DNA of 64,000 nucleotides from Methanosarcinales archaeon (GTDB taxonomy: Archaea > Halobacteriota > Methanosarcinia > Methanosarcinales > Methanoperedenaceae). Positions 16,883 through 27,584 of this stretch are shown here, piece by piece; the first letter of the stretch is position 1; every line of letters begins with the position of its first letter. Below the pieces are notes generated by a model. It made no database searches and had not been told where the DNA came from. It worked only from the letters and a program-made list of their open reading frames with translations. The stretch is taken from positions 29,441 to 93,440 of the forward strand of contig CAJPFJ010000006.1 of the NCBI GenBank assembly GCA_905339155.1, read 5' to 3'. A program made the translations under genes and the position numbers.

Positions 16883-19800
16883 TCATGGACTCGAAAGTGA
16901 CTTTAGATACTCGACCAGATCGCTTTTTTCTTGATCTGACAGACCCAATGTTAATAATTTGTCGTAGTGATTTACTACCTCCATCAATGTCTTGAAGCGC
17001 CCATCATGGTAGAACCGGCCTTTGTTCTGTGGATTCATGAATTTTCCGCTTTCTCGAACGAATATCCCTCCAAGATTCATCGTCTTATAGAGGCCATCAG
17101 GCGCCCTTTCTGCCTGGAAATCATCTATTCCGATCTCTGAAGGCTTATGCAGGTTCCAACCGGGTTCTGTCCATATCGGTTCAGTGTGGCAGTTATTGCA
17201 CTGCGCCTTTTTGCTGAATAGTTCATCCCCGCGCACAGCTGCTTCTTTATCAAAGTCTATGCCTGGCTGCGGCACTGGCGATGGAAGAGCCAGCTGATAG
17301 AACTGTAGAGCCGGGAGTTTGGAGGTTATCAGGTCATCATCAGGATTGGTTCGCAGATGTCCGAATTTGTTAGCAGCCGCTATCGGGAATTTTGAAGCGT
17401 TATCCAGTCGAGGATCGAAGAACGTTCCTTTCCCGTGCATTTCAATATTGGCAACAAAGGCGTTCCAGTAGGTGACAGTGCCCCATGAACCTGTCCATGT
17501 GTTCTGGTTGAAACCACCCAGACCATATGCATTCGGGATCAGAGTAGCGCCAGATACGTTTTGCCCTGTTACAACGCCGTCAGTGACCTGTTGGGGATTA
17601 AATGCCTTGCCGTCCAGGAAAAGCTCGGCATCGAATTTTCCAGGGCCCCAGCTGTTAAGCACTGTTCGCACAGTAGGCTCGGAAACATTGAGTAATTTTG
17701 CAACTGGCGAAAGGTCAGGTGAAAGGTTCACTATCGCTCCCACATTAAGATCGCGGTTTGCCCAGCCATCAAGTCTGTTCCCGATGCCGGAAGAGAAAGA
17801 ATCATCAACTGTTGAATGGCAGACCGCACATGTTATCCCAATTGAACTTAGATTTCCTTCACTATCAAACGAACCATTGATACCGACAACAGCGTTGAGT
17901 TTAAGCAGCGCCAGTGTGGTAGCGGGATCATCAAGATCGACACTTCCGTTCTTTATGTCTTCAATAAGAGACAAGGGAAGCGCGCTCACATCCACTTTTA
18001 AGCCCACTGCCAGAGCTGTTTTTGGACTGACGCCAAGTCCTGTTCCTCCGTTAGCCGCGCCTGCAATAGCCTCATGAATTTTGAGCGTATCACCCCAGAA
18101 GGCTTCATCACCGAAAGTGTCATAGCGGAATATTTCCCTCCCTTCTGAGATATTGTTCCCTTTACTCGAAAGTGACTTTAGATACTCGACCAGATCGCTT
18201 TTTTCTTGATCTGACAGATTCAATGTTAATGATTTATTGTAGTGATTTACTACCTCCATCAATGTTTTGAAGCGCCCATCGTGGTAGAACCCGCCTTTGT
18301 TCTCGGGATTCATGAATTTTCCGCTTTCTCGAACGAATATCCCTCCAAGATTCATCGTCTTATAGAGGCCATCAGGCGCCCTTTCTGCCTGGAAATCATC
18401 TATTCCGATCTCTGAAGGCTTATGCAGGTTCCTGCCAGGTTCTGTCCATATAGGTTCAGTGTGGCAGTTATTGCATTGCGCCTTTTCGCTGAATAGTTCA
18501 TCCCCGCGCACAGCTGCTTCTTTATCAAAATCTATGCCTGGCTGCGGCACTGGCGACGAAAGTGAAAGCTGATAGAACTGGAGAGCCGGGAGTTTGGAGG
18601 TTATCAGGTCATCATCAGGATCGGTTATCATATGTCCGAATTTGTTAGCTGCTGCTATCGGGAACTTTGAAGCGTTATCCAGTCGAGGATCGAAGAACGT
18701 TCCTTTCCCGTGCATTTCAAGATTGGCAACAAAGGCGTTCCAGTAGGTGACAGTGCCCCATGTGCCTGTCCATGTGTTCTGATCGAAACCAGCCAGACCA
18801 TATGCATTCGGGATCAGAGTAGCGCCAGATACGTTTTGCCCTGTTACAATGCCGTCAGTGACCTGTTGGGGATTAAATGCCTTGCCGTCCAGGAAAAGCT
18901 CGGCATCGAATTTTCCAGGGCCCCAGCTTTTGAGCACTGTTCGCACAGTGGGTTCGGAAACACCCAGAAGATTGGCTACCGGAGTAAGATTAGAAGAAAG
19001 ATTTACGATTGCGCCGACATTGAGATCGCGGTTTGCCCAGCCATCAAGTCTGTTCCCGATGCCAGAAGAGAAAGAATCATCAACTGTTGAATGGCAGACC
19101 GCACATGTTATCCCAATTGAACTTAGATTTCCTTCACTATCAAACGAACCATTGATACCGACAACAGCGTTGAGTTTAAGCAGCGCCAGTGTGGTAGCAG
19201 GATCATCAAGATCGACACTTCCGTTCTTTATGTCTTCAATAAGAGACAGGGGAAGCGCGCTCACATCCACTTTTAAGCCCACTGCCAGAGCTGTTTTTGG
19301 ACTGACGCCAGGTCCTGTTCCTCCGTTAGCCGCACCCGCAATAGCCTCATGGATTTTGAGCGTATCACCCCAGAAGGCTTCATCACCGAAAGTATCAAAG
19401 CGGAAGGTTTGTTTCCCCTGCATTAACATTTTCTCGGCATTTTCGACTGTTTGATCCCCTGGAGGCGCTGCCGATGTTACTGTCCAGACCCAGGTATGCA
19501 TATCGCTGCCTTTGGAGTTGGATGCTGCAACGGTTATATTCCAGATTCCTTTAGCCGAACTTGTATTGGCGTAGCTGGATGTGGTTACACCGCTCTCATT
19601 AAATACCTCAGTTCCATTAATGAACCATTTTACATTTGCGACCTGATTCACAGTAATGTTGAAAGTCCTGTTAGCATTAAGATTATCATCCACTATTGTC
19701 TCAGAGGGTGTAAAACTGGTTATTTTAAGTGCTGTTGGTATCACCTCTCCTGCCCATTCTTTAATTAGATCAGAAAGCTCACTGCTTGTTATAGGACGTG

Positions 19801-21565
19801 CAAATCCAGCAGGCGCTGTTCCGGTTCTCCAGTCATCTGCAGCTGCTAACACGTCCGTGGTCTCTACTCTATCGGTTTCACTGCCAAGTCTTCTATAAAA
19901 GGCTATAATATCAAGTGTATCAAGTGTAATGATATTGTTTCCACCTACAGTTGCAATCACTCCACTTGCGCTGCTTATAGTTCCGTTGATGTGATATGTT
20001 CCAATAGATGCATTATCCGGTGCAGTCAGTCTATAAATAACTGTTTTGTTAATTCCCGGACTTACATTGAACCATATCGACTCGCTGGTGCTATTCTTGA
20101 AAGCATCTGCGTCATCGGAGAGTCTTGTCAGGTTCCATCCCGCAGGTATAATTTCATGAAGGGCCAATGCCTGACTCATATTGCTGCTGATATCAACAGT
20201 AATATTGGTTGATTCTCCCGGACGTAAAGATTCTTTTTCGATTATACGTACAGCTTTAGTAACATTCGCTGGCGGCAATACTATTACCTTTCCTTTCATC
20301 CCCATTTCGTCGTGAAGAAGACATAGATAGTCATATGTTCCCGGTTTCGTGAATGTCAAAGTGTAATTCTGTCCTGGAGAGAGAACGCCAGAATTAAAGA
20401 AATCCGTACCATTATATACACTTCCACCTGCCGGTGCTGCAGCAGCAGGGTTTATGGAGAGATTGGGCAGGATGAATTCGGGTACAGGTTGTCCGGCCAC
20501 CGGGAATGTTACTGTATGAATCATCATAGAATTCATCTGGGTCCAGACAACGGTATCATCCGTATGTATCGTTAGCGGATCAGGTATATAACGCATGTAA
20601 CTGGAATAGTTCTGCTCCACATCGCTGCAAGCTATTGGCGTAGCGCCCGCATCAGACATTGTAGGCCCCTGGTGAACGTTGACAAACCAACCGCGGCTTT
20701 GAATCGCAAGCCATGGAGGGCCGTTGATTATCGTCGTATTGGTGACATTGCCCTGGGCGTCGGCTGTTAAATTATTCAAAGGGTACACTACTGGTCCTCC
20801 AGCTTCGCAGGTACCTGCATGTATATGCGCTGGATGGACGCTGTTCGAAGCGAGCCCGGAAAGCTTTACCTGAACCTCTAACATACCCGGGTCGATTAAG
20901 TTCAATGCAATGGATCCGTTCGCTTCCGAATTATTCTTTTGGGACAAAACCACGTCCGTTTTCAGTGGCAATGGTATATCCGCAGCTGCCTGCCATATGG
21001 TTGTGCCGTTCGGTCCGGGGGTGGAACTCAGGCTCAGATTATCCACCAGGTGCTGTCCTGCATCCAGGTCCGCCTCTGACTCCTTCAAACCCTGAGCTGC
21101 ATACTGATCCTGCGTGAATGGATATGAGCTTCCATTGGGCTGCACTATGACGACTCCTCCCATGCCGGGATGGATGAGACACTGGTATGTGTAAACTCCC
21201 GGTTCTGTAAACTTGAGTGTATAGTTCATGCCCTGTATGATAAGGCCTGAACTGACATGGCCTGTCCCGTTATAATTAAAGCCGCCGACTGGAAGTAATG
21301 TCTCCGGACTGCCGGGTTCCGGGATAGAGGCCCCGCTCAGGAAACTTACTGTATGGGGTTCGCTTCCTCCAACCGTCCAGTTTATCGAATCTCCAGCGTT
21401 GATAGTGATGACACCTGGATAGAATCCCAAACCTTGCAGCTTCATATCGGTTGTTTCTCCACCGGCAAGGACATGCCATGCTGATGTTTGTCCGGATGCT
21501 CCTGCTGTTGATATCCCTACAATTAACAGCGTTAATACTGCTATTGAAAATTTAAAGTTATTCAT
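16883..21565 (-). CDS. Giant secreted cupredoxin-CHRD-cupredoxin-Ig protein with two di-haem peroxidase-like modules
   Basis: 1560 residues. Residues 1-25 are a signal peptide. Cupredoxin 1 spans about 30-143 with copper ligands H71 and C129-x2-H132-x2-M135. A CHRD-like domain follows (about 205-315, HPAHIHAGTCEAGG and WFVNVHQG). Cupredoxin 2 is about 318-432 (H350, C415, H418, M421/M423). Then come a CARDB-like/dockerin-like stretch and an Ig-like domain (about 610-705). Two di-haem modules (about 720-1144 and 1145-1560) each carry two CxxCH motifs: CAVCH at 821 and 1246, CNNCH at 1031 and 1456, four haems in all. They resemble MauG/cytochrome c peroxidase or RoxA-like proteins. No C-terminal anchor is seen. 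Likely extracellular redox chemistry; substrate unknown. Confidence 0.88.
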   Translation of the reverse strand: MNNFKFSIAVLTLLIVGISTAGASGQTSAWHVLAGGETTDMKLQGLGFYPGVITINAGDSINWTVGGSEPHTVSFLSGASIPEPGSPETLLPVGGFNYNGTGHVSSGLIIQGMNYTLKFTEPGVYTYQCLIHPGMGGVVIVQPNGSSYPFTQDQYAAQGLKESEADLDAGQHLVDNLSLSSTPGPNGTTIWQAAADIPLPLKTDVVLSQKNNSEANGSIALNLIDPGMLEVQVKLSGLASNSVHPAHIHAGTCEAGGPVVYPLNNLTADAQGNVTNTTIINGPPWLAIQSRGWFVNVHQGPTMSDAGATPIACSDVEQNYSSYMRYIPDPLTIHTDDTVVWTQMNSMMIHTVTFPVAGQPVPEFILPNLSINPAAAAPAGGSVYNGTDFFNSGVLSPGQNYTLTFTKPGTYDYLCLLHDEMGMKGKVIVLPPANVTKAVRIIEKESLRPGESTNITVDISSNMSQALALHEIIPAGWNLTRLSDDADAFKNSTSESIWFNVSPGINKTVIYRLTAPDNASIGTYHINGTISSASGVIATVGGNNIITLDTLDIIAFYRRLGSETDRVETTDVLAAADDWRTGTAPAGFARPITSSELSDLIKEWAGEVIPTALKITSFTPSETIVDDNLNANRTFNITVNQVANVKWFINGTEVFNESGVTTSSYANTSSAKGIWNITVAASNSKGSDMHTWVWTVTSAAPPGDQTVENAEKMLMQGKQTFRFDTFGDEAFWGDTLKIHEAIAGAANGGTGPGVSPKTALAVGLKVDVSALPLSLIEDIKNGSVDLDDPATTLALLKLNAVVGINGSFDSEGNLSSIGITCAVCHSTVDDSFSSGIGNRLDGWANRDLNVGAIVNLSSNLTPVANLLGVSEPTVRTVLKSWGPGKFDAELFLDGKAFNPQQVTDGIVTGQNVSGATLIPNAYGLAGFDQNTWTGTWGTVTYWNAFVANLEMHGKGTFFDPRLDNASKFPIAAANKFGHMITDPDDDLITSKLPALQFYQLSLSSPVPQPGIDFDKEAAVRGDELFSEKAQCNNCHTEPIWTEPGRNLHKPSEIGIDDFQAERAPDGLYKTMNLGGIFVRESGKFMNPENKGGFYHDGRFKTLMEVVNHYNKSLTLNLSDQEKSDLVEYLKSLSSKGNNISEGREIFRYDTFGDEAFWGDTLKIHEAIAGAANGGTGLGVSPKTALAVGLKVDVSALPLSLIEDIKNGSVDLDDPATTLALLKLNAVVGINGSFDSEGNLSSIGITCAVCHSTVDDSFSSGIGNRLDGWANRDLNVGAIVNLSPDLSPVAKLLNVSEPTVRTVLNSWGPGKFDAELFLDGKAFNPQQVTDGVVTGQNVSGATLIPNAYGLGGFNQNTWTGSWGTVTYWNAFVANIEMHGKGTFFDPRLDNASKFPIAAANKFGHLRTNPDDDLITSKLPALQFYQLALPSPVPQPGIDFDKEAAVRGDELFSKKAQCNNCHTEPIWTEPGWNLHKPSEIGIDDFQAERAPDGLYKTMNLGGIFVRESGKFMNPQNKGRFYHDGRFKTLMEVVNHYDKLLTLGLSDQEKSDLVEYLKSLSSP
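16886..18133 (-). repeat. Di-haem module, copy B of an internal tandem duplication
   Basis: Encodes about residues 1145-1560. Near-identity to copy A including silent sites points to a recent duplication or to gene conversion; the counterpart of the divergent patch is at about 17680-17750. Confidence 0.85.
18134..19408 (-). repeat. Di-haem module, copy A of an internal tandem duplication
   Basis: Encodes about residues 720-1144. It is offset from copy B by exactly 425 codons (1275 bp), judged from both CxxCH motifs. Most stretches are almost identical to copy B at DNA level, but a patch at about 18955-19025 differs at many positions. Confidence 0.85.
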
Positions 21566-22176
21566 ATATTTTCATCCCACTTATAGTCTATGATAACCAA
21601 TTGGAAACTATCTTAAAGAGGCAGAACAACACGGTTTCAATACCATGAAAATCCACTTCACCTAAGTATAAAACCAACGTAAACGTTCCCACACGTTTTT
21701 GGTTAATTAAACTAACAGTTTTTCATAGCAATAAATCTTGTGATAATATTTAAATACATTAAAACATATTTAAACCCAAACTCCGCAAAATGATAGGGAA
21801 TAATTAAAAATAATTAAATATTAACTGATTTATTATGCCTTAGGCTTCTGATTTGTCCATAAATTATCATCCGAAACATTTGATTTTTTATAACCCTTAT
21901 AGGGAATATACATAAAATTGTTAATTTTAGTAGCGATAGAAACACAGTTGATGTTGAAATAAAACCAGATTTAATTAAGGTTATAATAACGGCTATCCAT
22001 TTCAAGAAGAGTTCGTCGCAGTTCGTTTAGTTAGTTGTTTAGGGGCATAAAGTAATTAGCAACGAACTGAACAAACTCAAAACGAACTCAGTGTTTTATT
22101 TTCAAGTTAGAAAGATAGGATGGGATATATCCCCTAAATAATTGAAGAGTTAAGGATTTAAATATTTTCCCTTTTT
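21566..22176. other. 611-bp non-coding stretch with imperfect inverted repeat
   Basis: AT-rich and without a convincing gene. The part next to 21565 is the leader and promoter region of the cytochrome fusion gene; a TTTAAATAT-like TATA candidate on the minus strand lies near 21740-21775, giving a long leader. At 22009-22039 and 22060-22090 two related segments built from AGTTCGT/ACGAACT face each other and could form a long imperfect hairpin. It lies about 85 bp or more beyond the start of the cytochrome promoter region and upstream of nothing on the plus strand, so it may mark the end of the thiC transcript or an operator. Confidence 0.4.
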
Positions 22177-23457
22177 TTAACGTTCTTGAGATTTTTCCCC
22201 CATCACATCCCTCATCATCTTGATCGAACACAACTCCCCGCACATGCTGCAAGTATCCGCATTCTTGCTTCTTGCATGTATCTCTTTTGCTTTATCAGGA
22301 TCAATAGCCTGTTTGAACTGCCCGTTCCAGTCAAGGTCGCGCCGCGCAAGCGCCATCTTGCGATCGTGGGCGCGCGCCCGTTCCCTCACTCCTTCTTTTG
22401 TGAGGTCGGCAGCATGCGCAGCAATTCTTGTCACGATCGTTCCTTCTTTTATATCCTCAACACCGGGCAGGGCAAGATGCTCAGCAGGTGTGGTCATGCA
22501 CAGGAAATCCGCGCCGTACATTCCTGCGACTGTCCCGCCGATGGCGGCGGTAATGTGATCATATCCCGGCGCGATATCAGTGACAAGAGGACCAAGAAGA
22601 TAAATGGGCGCATTCCCGGTAAGGTGCTTCATTGCCATTACTGAAAGTCCGATCTCATCAACAGGAACATGCCCGGGGCCTTCAACAATAGTCTGGATGC
22701 CCGCTCTTCGCGCTCTTTTCACAAGTTCGCCCAGAATTATGAATTCCTCGAATTTTGCCCTGTCCGAGGCATCGTTTATACAGCCGGGGCGCATGCCATC
22801 GCCCAGGCTTATGGTTAATTCGTATTCCCGGGCAATTTCCAGCAGATAATCATATTCCGAATAAAAAGGGTTTTCCATGTTATTATGTTGCATCCATGAT
22901 ATTGTGAATGCTCCGCCCCTGCTTACCACATCAAGTATCCTGTCACTGTTTTTCAGGCGCTCAAATGAGGACAATGTCACACCTGCATGGATCGTGACAA
23001 AATCAATCCCATCTTGTGCATGTTTCCTGACCGCATTGAACATGTCATCGCAAGTCATATTCTCGATGCTTCTCCCTGCGGCCTGGTATATGGGGACCGA
23101 GCCTACAGGAACGCTCACCGAATCCATAATACGCCTGCGGATAAGGTCAAGGTCTCCACCCGTAGATAAATCCATTATTGTATCTGCACCGTATTTTTCT
23201 GCTGTTATGGCTTTTTCAACTTCAGCCTCAATATCAACATTATCCCTCGATGTACCCACATTGGCGTTGATCTTTGTCTGCATCATTTTTCCTATGCCAA
23301 TGACTTGTGATCTGCTCTTCAAATTCCGGGGGATGGCAATTAACCCCTGCGCAAGGAGTTTTCTTACGGTCTGGGCATCAACTCCTTCTTTTGCCGCTAC
23401 GCTTTTTATCTCTTTTGTTACTATCCCGGAGTTTGCCATTTCCATTAAAGTTGTCAT
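22177..23457 (-). CDS. thiC: Phosphomethylpyrimidine synthase
   Basis: 426 residues; radical SAM enzyme that rearranges aminoimidazole ribotide to the thiamine pyrimidine. The non-canonical cluster motif CSMCGELCS (CxxCxxxxC) sits near the C-terminus at about 405-413, and the barrel motifs ([13 protein letters not shown] start as [38 protein letters not shown]) are intact. Length is the short archaeal form without the long bacterial N-terminal domain. Its ATG overlaps the herA stop (ATGA), so it is expressed with herA; no TPP riboswitch could be placed because there is no leader of its own. Confidence 0.95.
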   Translation of the reverse strand: MTTLMEMANSGIVTKEIKSVAAKEGVDAQTVRKLLAQGLIAIPRNLKSRSQVIGIGKMMQTKINANVGTSRDNVDIEAEVEKAITAEKYGADTIMDLSTGGDLDLIRRRIMDSVSVPVGSVPIYQAAGRSIENMTCDDMFNAVRKHAQDGIDFVTIHAGVTLSSFERLKNSDRILDVVSRGGAFTISWMQHNNMENPFYSEYDYLLEIAREYELTISLGDGMRPGCINDASDRAKFEEFIILGELVKRARRAGIQTIVEGPGHVPVDEIGLSVMAMKHLTGNAPIYLLGPLVTDIAPGYDHITAAIGGTVAGMYGADFLCMTTPAEHLALPGVEDIKEGTIVTRIAAHAADLTKEGVRERARAHDRKMALARRDLDWNGQFKQAIDPDKAKEIHARSKNADTCSMCGELCSIKMMRDVMGEKSQER

Positions 23458-25271
23458 TTCTTCCTCGATCCGAACATTTTGCGATAAAGACTTGTTTCGC
23501 GTTTTCCTTTTTTTCGTTCTATTTGCTCTTTTATTTCTTCATGTTGTTGGGGCTGTTCGGTCTTTTTTGTTTGTATTGTTGCTTCAATAATTGTTTTTGC
23601 TTTATTAATAATAGCCCTGGGAGATTCAACAATAGTCCTGGCATTATCAATTATCTTCTGGGAATTTATATTTGAATTACCAATAGTGCTTTGAGGATCA
23701 TTAACAGATCCTGCAATGTCTGTTATTTTTGAGCCAATAATTGATTTATCATCAATTCCGCTCGATACGACTCTTATGCCCGGAGTTTGATCAAGGGGGT
23801 CTTTGACGACTGGAACACTTGCCCCACCGTGCTTGCTTTTTCGGGTTCTTATATCTACAAGTATAGGGCGTTCGATATATGTGCTGACTATCATCGCCAC
23901 TCCAGGTGAAAGACTTTTGATATCATCTTCAACATCCGACCCTATGCCTTCAAGCCCTTTGCTGATGGCCTTCAAGTCATTGGGATTTGTCACTTTCATT
24001 ATGATCTGGGTATTGCATTGGGAAAGTATGTTCTTATCAACACGCGCCGGGCGCTGTGAAACAACCATAAGCCCAAGCCCGAATTTTCGCCCTTCGGAAG
24101 CGATCGTTCGAAGGATATCGGTGCTGACAGTTCTTTCAAATCCTTTTTCAGGGCAGAAATTATGCGCTTCTTCAATTACAAGCATGCACGGGGGAACGGT
24201 ATTGAGTTTTCGTGCATCGAAAATATCAGCGCACAATTTCGCCACGATCATGGCCTGAAGATCCGGATTAACGCCTTTCATATCTATTATCGAAGCCCTT
24301 GCGTCCTGCACAAGCTCTTTTATTGTGGTTGCCTTATCTGAAAGAATCCCGGTTTCCCTGAGAGTTTCAAGCTTATTGATCACATTCCATTTGGCTTTGC
24401 TCTTATTCTGTCCTACTTCAACTATTATGTCCTCAATAGCATAATCCTGTTTTTCAACTTTTAGTTTTGATACCGCCTCGAACAATATACCTGTTTCGTT
24501 CTGGGATCGTTCATCCGAGAAAAACTGCGATAATTCCTTTATACTGAGATTAATACCATTTAACCTGAAAAGAGAATCCGCACCAGGATTTAGTACTTTA
24601 TTCGCCGGCGTATAAACTGTTACCTGAGATGAATACCCTTTTGGGATTATCCCGTACCGTTCAAAAGATGAAGGTTTATCATCATTGGGAAGTTTCAGGG
24701 TGGCATATTCCCCGTGAGGGTCGATGATCAAAAGGGGAACGCCCTTATCAAGAAGTTCTTCAAGAATTACGCCTCCTGTATAGGATTTCCCGGCTCCTGT
24801 TTTTGCAAGGATACTGCAGTGCTTCTGCACAAGGTTATTTGCATCAAGATTTACACGGACGCTTTGCCCGTCAAGAAGCCCGATGTATACATCTCCGCGC
24901 ATAAGACCAAGTGTCTGTTTTATCAGGACGTCATCAGCCTTGAAGATCTTATCCCCCGGGCTAAAAGGTGATTTTGGGACGCGAAGCACGCCGTCTTTAT
25001 CCCTCACACCTATAACCGTAGCATCAGCGATAATATGTTCATCCATGTCGCCTATTTTTGATGTGCCCTCAGCAGCATCCACAGCTTCTTCTACTGAGAA
25101 ATCCTCACTTGAACTTGTGATCGTTGATACCTGGGCAAGCGCCCAGCCATCAGATTCATGCCAGACCTTGATATAGTCCGATCTCCTTGTTGCCAGGCTG
25201 TCAGAAACAGCAAACCTGAAACTTGTTGAACTGGTCTTTCCGAATATTACACCGATTGAGTCCTTCGCCAT
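23454..25271 (-). CDS. herA: HerA-type DNA-translocating ATPase
   Basis: 605 residues. N-terminal HAS-barrel-like region, Walker [13 protein letters not shown], Walker [16 protein letters not shown] and a sensor segment [19 protein letters not shown]. HerA works with nuclease NurA and Mre11-Rad50 in end resection, but no nurA or mre11 gene is in the window. About 100 C-terminal residues after [14 protein letters not shown] are low-complexity and basic, with loosely repeated ARTIVE/AKTIIE units, ending in [10 protein letters not shown]; this tail is not part of the usual core. Located between serS2 (1-bp gap upstream) and thiC (4-bp overlap). Confidence 0.87.
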   Translation of the reverse strand: MAKDSIGVIFGKTSSTSFRFAVSDSLATRRSDYIKVWHESDGWALAQVSTITSSSEDFSVEEAVDAAEGTSKIGDMDEHIIADATVIGVRDKDGVLRVPKSPFSPGDKIFKADDVLIKQTLGLMRGDVYIGLLDGQSVRVNLDANNLVQKHCSILAKTGAGKSYTGGVILEELLDKGVPLLIIDPHGEYATLKLPNDDKPSSFERYGIIPKGYSSQVTVYTPANKVLNPGADSLFRLNGINLSIKELSQFFSDERSQNETGILFEAVSKLKVEKQDYAIEDIIVEVGQNKSKAKWNVINKLETLRETGILSDKATTIKELVQDARASIIDMKGVNPDLQAMIVAKLCADIFDARKLNTVPPCMLVIEEAHNFCPEKGFERTVSTDILRTIASEGRKFGLGLMVVSQRPARVDKNILSQCNTQIIMKVTNPNDLKAISKGLEGIGSDVEDDIKSLSPGVAMIVSTYIERPILVDIRTRKSKHGGASVPVVKDPLDQTPGIRVVSSGIDDKSIIGSKITDIAGSVNDPQSTIGNSNINSQKIIDNARTIVESPRAIINKAKTIIEATIQTKKTEQPQQHEEIKEQIERKKGKRETSLYRKMFGSRKK

Positions 25272-26795
25272 TTACATGAACCTTATCCCTTTTGGCATCT
25301 CTCCGACCTTTTCCCTGAATGCCTCAGGCCAATCCTTTTCATCATATCCTTTCTGGGCAAAGAACGTGCTTGCCCATCTCTCAAGCCCGATGCCTGAACA
25401 GCCGCTCCAGACATCTTTTCCCGATTGCAGCTTCACATTAAAGCCTTTAGGATACTTATCCCCGTTCACGCTGAGGTTCTGGAACTCAAGATATTCCCCA
25501 TCCTTTCCGCGGTAAGGAAGCGGCGCTTCAAAGTCTATTGTTCCCACACCTGTTTGGCCGGCAAGACCTGTGAGTCCTTCCTGTGCCATGAACCATGGTG
25601 TAACCCAGGCCATTCTCCATTCAAGTTCAAGTATATCATTAAATACACGTTTATAGCACTCCTGCATCTGCTTTGAATGGTCAAGTACCTGTTCGGATGT
25701 GCCTATGAACAGCAGTTCAATCCTGTGGAATTCATCCACTCTTTCCATTCCATGAATGCCGCCACTTTCGTACCTGTGCGATGTGCCTGAGCGGTCAAAC
25801 ACCTTTACCGGGAACGATTCATCAGAAACCGTTTTTCCCTGCAAGAATGGCCAGAACGAGGGGCACTGTGCATAACACATGCCGCCCAGTGGCTTATCGA
25901 TCTTCTCTGCGATAAGGTCAATGGGGACTTCCAGTGTGACCTTGTAATTATCTATAACTTCTTCCCAGAATGCAGGGTCTCTTGTTTTGGGGGGGCAAAC
26001 GTAGTAGATTTCAGGATACACGCCTTTTGCATGCCCTGAATGTTTCCATACGTCCCATGGAACAAGCTTGGGGAAGATCATTTCAACATAGCCAAGAGGT
26101 TTTATGACTTCTTCAAGCACAATTTGTTCAAATGTCCTGAAAATGCGAGTCATCTGGGGGCCATGTATCCACTGCCCGCGGCCTGAAGCACGCTTTATCC
26201 AGCCGCGCTTTTCCGCTTCAACCGTGGGGTCGCCTTTGAATATCATTTCCTTTTTCGGGCTTTCCCAGAGAAGGCTCCAGTGTTCCGTTTTTCCTCCAAA
26301 GCTCTGGGCTGAGATCTTGTCCTCAATGAGTGAGATTATCCTGTCAGGTACCTTATTCTCAAGCTGCGCTTCACCCACATCCAGTGAAAGAGTGATCAAA
26401 CCCTCCTCAAACACGATTGATTTTACAAAAGGTATTTTTTGCTGGTGCAAAGGCTGTTCTGATGGCATTTTTACGATGAACTCTTCAACTTCAACACCCC
26501 TGACACCGATCTTATATGCCTTGCCAATAACGCCAGCTAGAGGCTTCCTGAGCCTTATAAATGCATCGTGTGCTCGCAGGTACCTGTCTGATTCGATATC
26601 AAAGAATATACTATTATCGCGTATTTCCCAGTTTATGATCTTAGCGCCCCTTCCGGCCGGAACCCCTTTTTGGAGGATAGTAGCTTTTGATTCAGCAATG
26701 AATTTTTCAATCTCTGCACTTGCAGCTTTTATGTCAGCGCTTGTTTTGTAGCTGCCTTTTAAGTGAAAGTAAGGTTCCATAGTTTTGAGTCCCAT
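25272..26795 (-). CDS. serS: Type 2 (methanogen-type) seryl-tRNA synthetase
   Basis: 507 residues, charging tRNA-Ser. This rare SerRS form, confined to certain methanogenic archaea, binds its substrate amino group through an active-site zinc; the ligand segments [27 protein letters not shown] and [11 protein letters not shown] are all present. The last also supplies the class II motif 3 arginine. Start at 26795 ([10 protein letters not shown]) is kept; MEPYF at 26780 is an equally good start and no Shine-Dalgarno decides. It heads a unit with herA and thiC. Confidence 0.95.
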   Translation of the reverse strand: MGLKTMEPYFHLKGSYKTSADIKAASAEIEKFIAESKATILQKGVPAGRGAKIINWEIRDNSIFFDIESDRYLRAHDAFIRLRKPLAGVIGKAYKIGVRGVEVEEFIVKMPSEQPLHQQKIPFVKSIVFEEGLITLSLDVGEAQLENKVPDRIISLIEDKISAQSFGGKTEHWSLLWESPKKEMIFKGDPTVEAEKRGWIKRASGRGQWIHGPQMTRIFRTFEQIVLEEVIKPLGYVEMIFPKLVPWDVWKHSGHAKGVYPEIYYVCPPKTRDPAFWEEVIDNYKVTLEVPIDLIAEKIDKPLGGMCYAQCPSFWPFLQGKTVSDESFPVKVFDRSGTSHRYESGGIHGMERVDEFHRIELLFIGTSEQVLDHSKQMQECYKRVFNDILELEWRMAWVTPWFMAQEGLTGLAGQTGVGTIDFEAPLPYRGKDGEYLEFQNLSVNGDKYPKGFNVKLQSGKDVWSGCSGIGLERWASTFFAQKGYDEKDWPEAFREKVGEMPKGIRFM

Positions 26796-26913
26796 AAATT
26801 ATTGATATGAAGATATTGATTTCGATTTATCGGTTCTTATACGATTTATGGGTTATTTAAACTTTCATTCAGGGATCACGACGTCTTTATCTCAAACCCT
26901 TCGAACATCTTTC

Positions 26914-27003
26914 TCATAACCAGATCCTGGATATTTCTTTAGTAGAGATTTCTTCATTCTTTTTGATCAACTCAACGATCTTATCATCAATATTCTTATT
27001 CAT
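26914..27003 (-). pseudogene. Short HTH-like remnant downstream of the winged-helix gene
   Basis: A 29-codon frame whose ATG overlaps the stop of the upstream regulator gene (ATGA) and reads DDKIVELIKKNEEISTKEISRI, the first two helices of a winged-helix domain, then stops. A few more compatible residues follow in another frame (MRKMFEGFEI). Best read as a decayed second regulator; a real 29-residue peptide cannot be excluded. Confidence 0.3.
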
Positions 27004-27325
27004 GGTTTACCACCGGGCTTTTCAAATCAGGTGAAGGCATTTTGTCATCCATTAATATACTTAATTCGTTATAGAATTTTATTAGAAGCTTTGCTGCTTC
27101 GTTTTCTTCGTTAAGATGGAATGATCGGATCGTTTTTCCGATCTTTTTTTCAATTATTATATTATTTTCTAAAAGAGGGCCAATTACCCTTGCAACACTG
27201 GAATGGTACAATCCGGTGCCCTGTGCTATTCCGGAAAGATAATTTATCTCTCCTTTATTTTTCATGAGATATTCCAGTACTGTTAGTTGTGCGGTTTTGC
27301 CAAATAACTTTTCAAGTGGGCTCAT
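26996..27325 (-). CDS. Winged helix-turn-helix transcriptional regulator
   Basis: 109 residues. LEKLFGKTAQLTVLEYLMKNKGEINYLSGIAQGTGLYHSSVARVIGPLLENNIIIEKKIGKTIRSFHLN is a complete winged-helix with recognition helix around SSVARVIGPLLE and a wing IGKTIRSF. No ligand domain. It is divergent from the chimeric pseudogene at 27585 with a 259-bp AT-rich spacer and probably regulated the intact ancestor of that locus, since related regulators often sit next to secreted-protein/ABC transporter operons. Target is inference. Confidence 0.75.
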   Translation of the reverse strand: MSPLEKLFGKTAQLTVLEYLMKNKGEINYLSGIAQGTGLYHSSVARVIGPLLENNIIIEKKIGKTIRSFHLNEENEAAKLLIKFYNELSILMDDKMPSPDLKSPVVNHE

Positions 27326-27584
27326 ATTTTGTCCTCGTTTTGTATCTTGTGACGATTTTTTATTGCTCTATTATAAACCATATTTGCGTATGTATTCATA
27401 TAGTTATCCTTTTATACTCCTTGAATTTTGTGTAATTATATATTATATATATTGTTTATAATCATATCATATAGTTGATTTAATAACCAACTTGATTATT
27501 AATAGACAAGTTTAAGTATTTGGAGGTTGTCTTAGAGATTGTGGCAAATCTCAATCGATAACATGAAAAATTCAGGAGGAATAA

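Noticed and set aside
17472..19454. Two 201-codon plus-strand frames that are nearly identical
   Set aside because: They are antisense to the two duplicated di-haem modules; their similarity only reflects the duplication.
21814..22005. 63-codon minus-strand frame upstream of the cytochrome gene
   Set aside because: Very AT-rich, no ribosome site, no family features; probably chance.
23458..23600. TPP riboswitch upstream of thiC
   Set aside because: thiC starts inside the end of herA with a 4-bp overlap; no leader and no THI-box-like conserved segments could be found.
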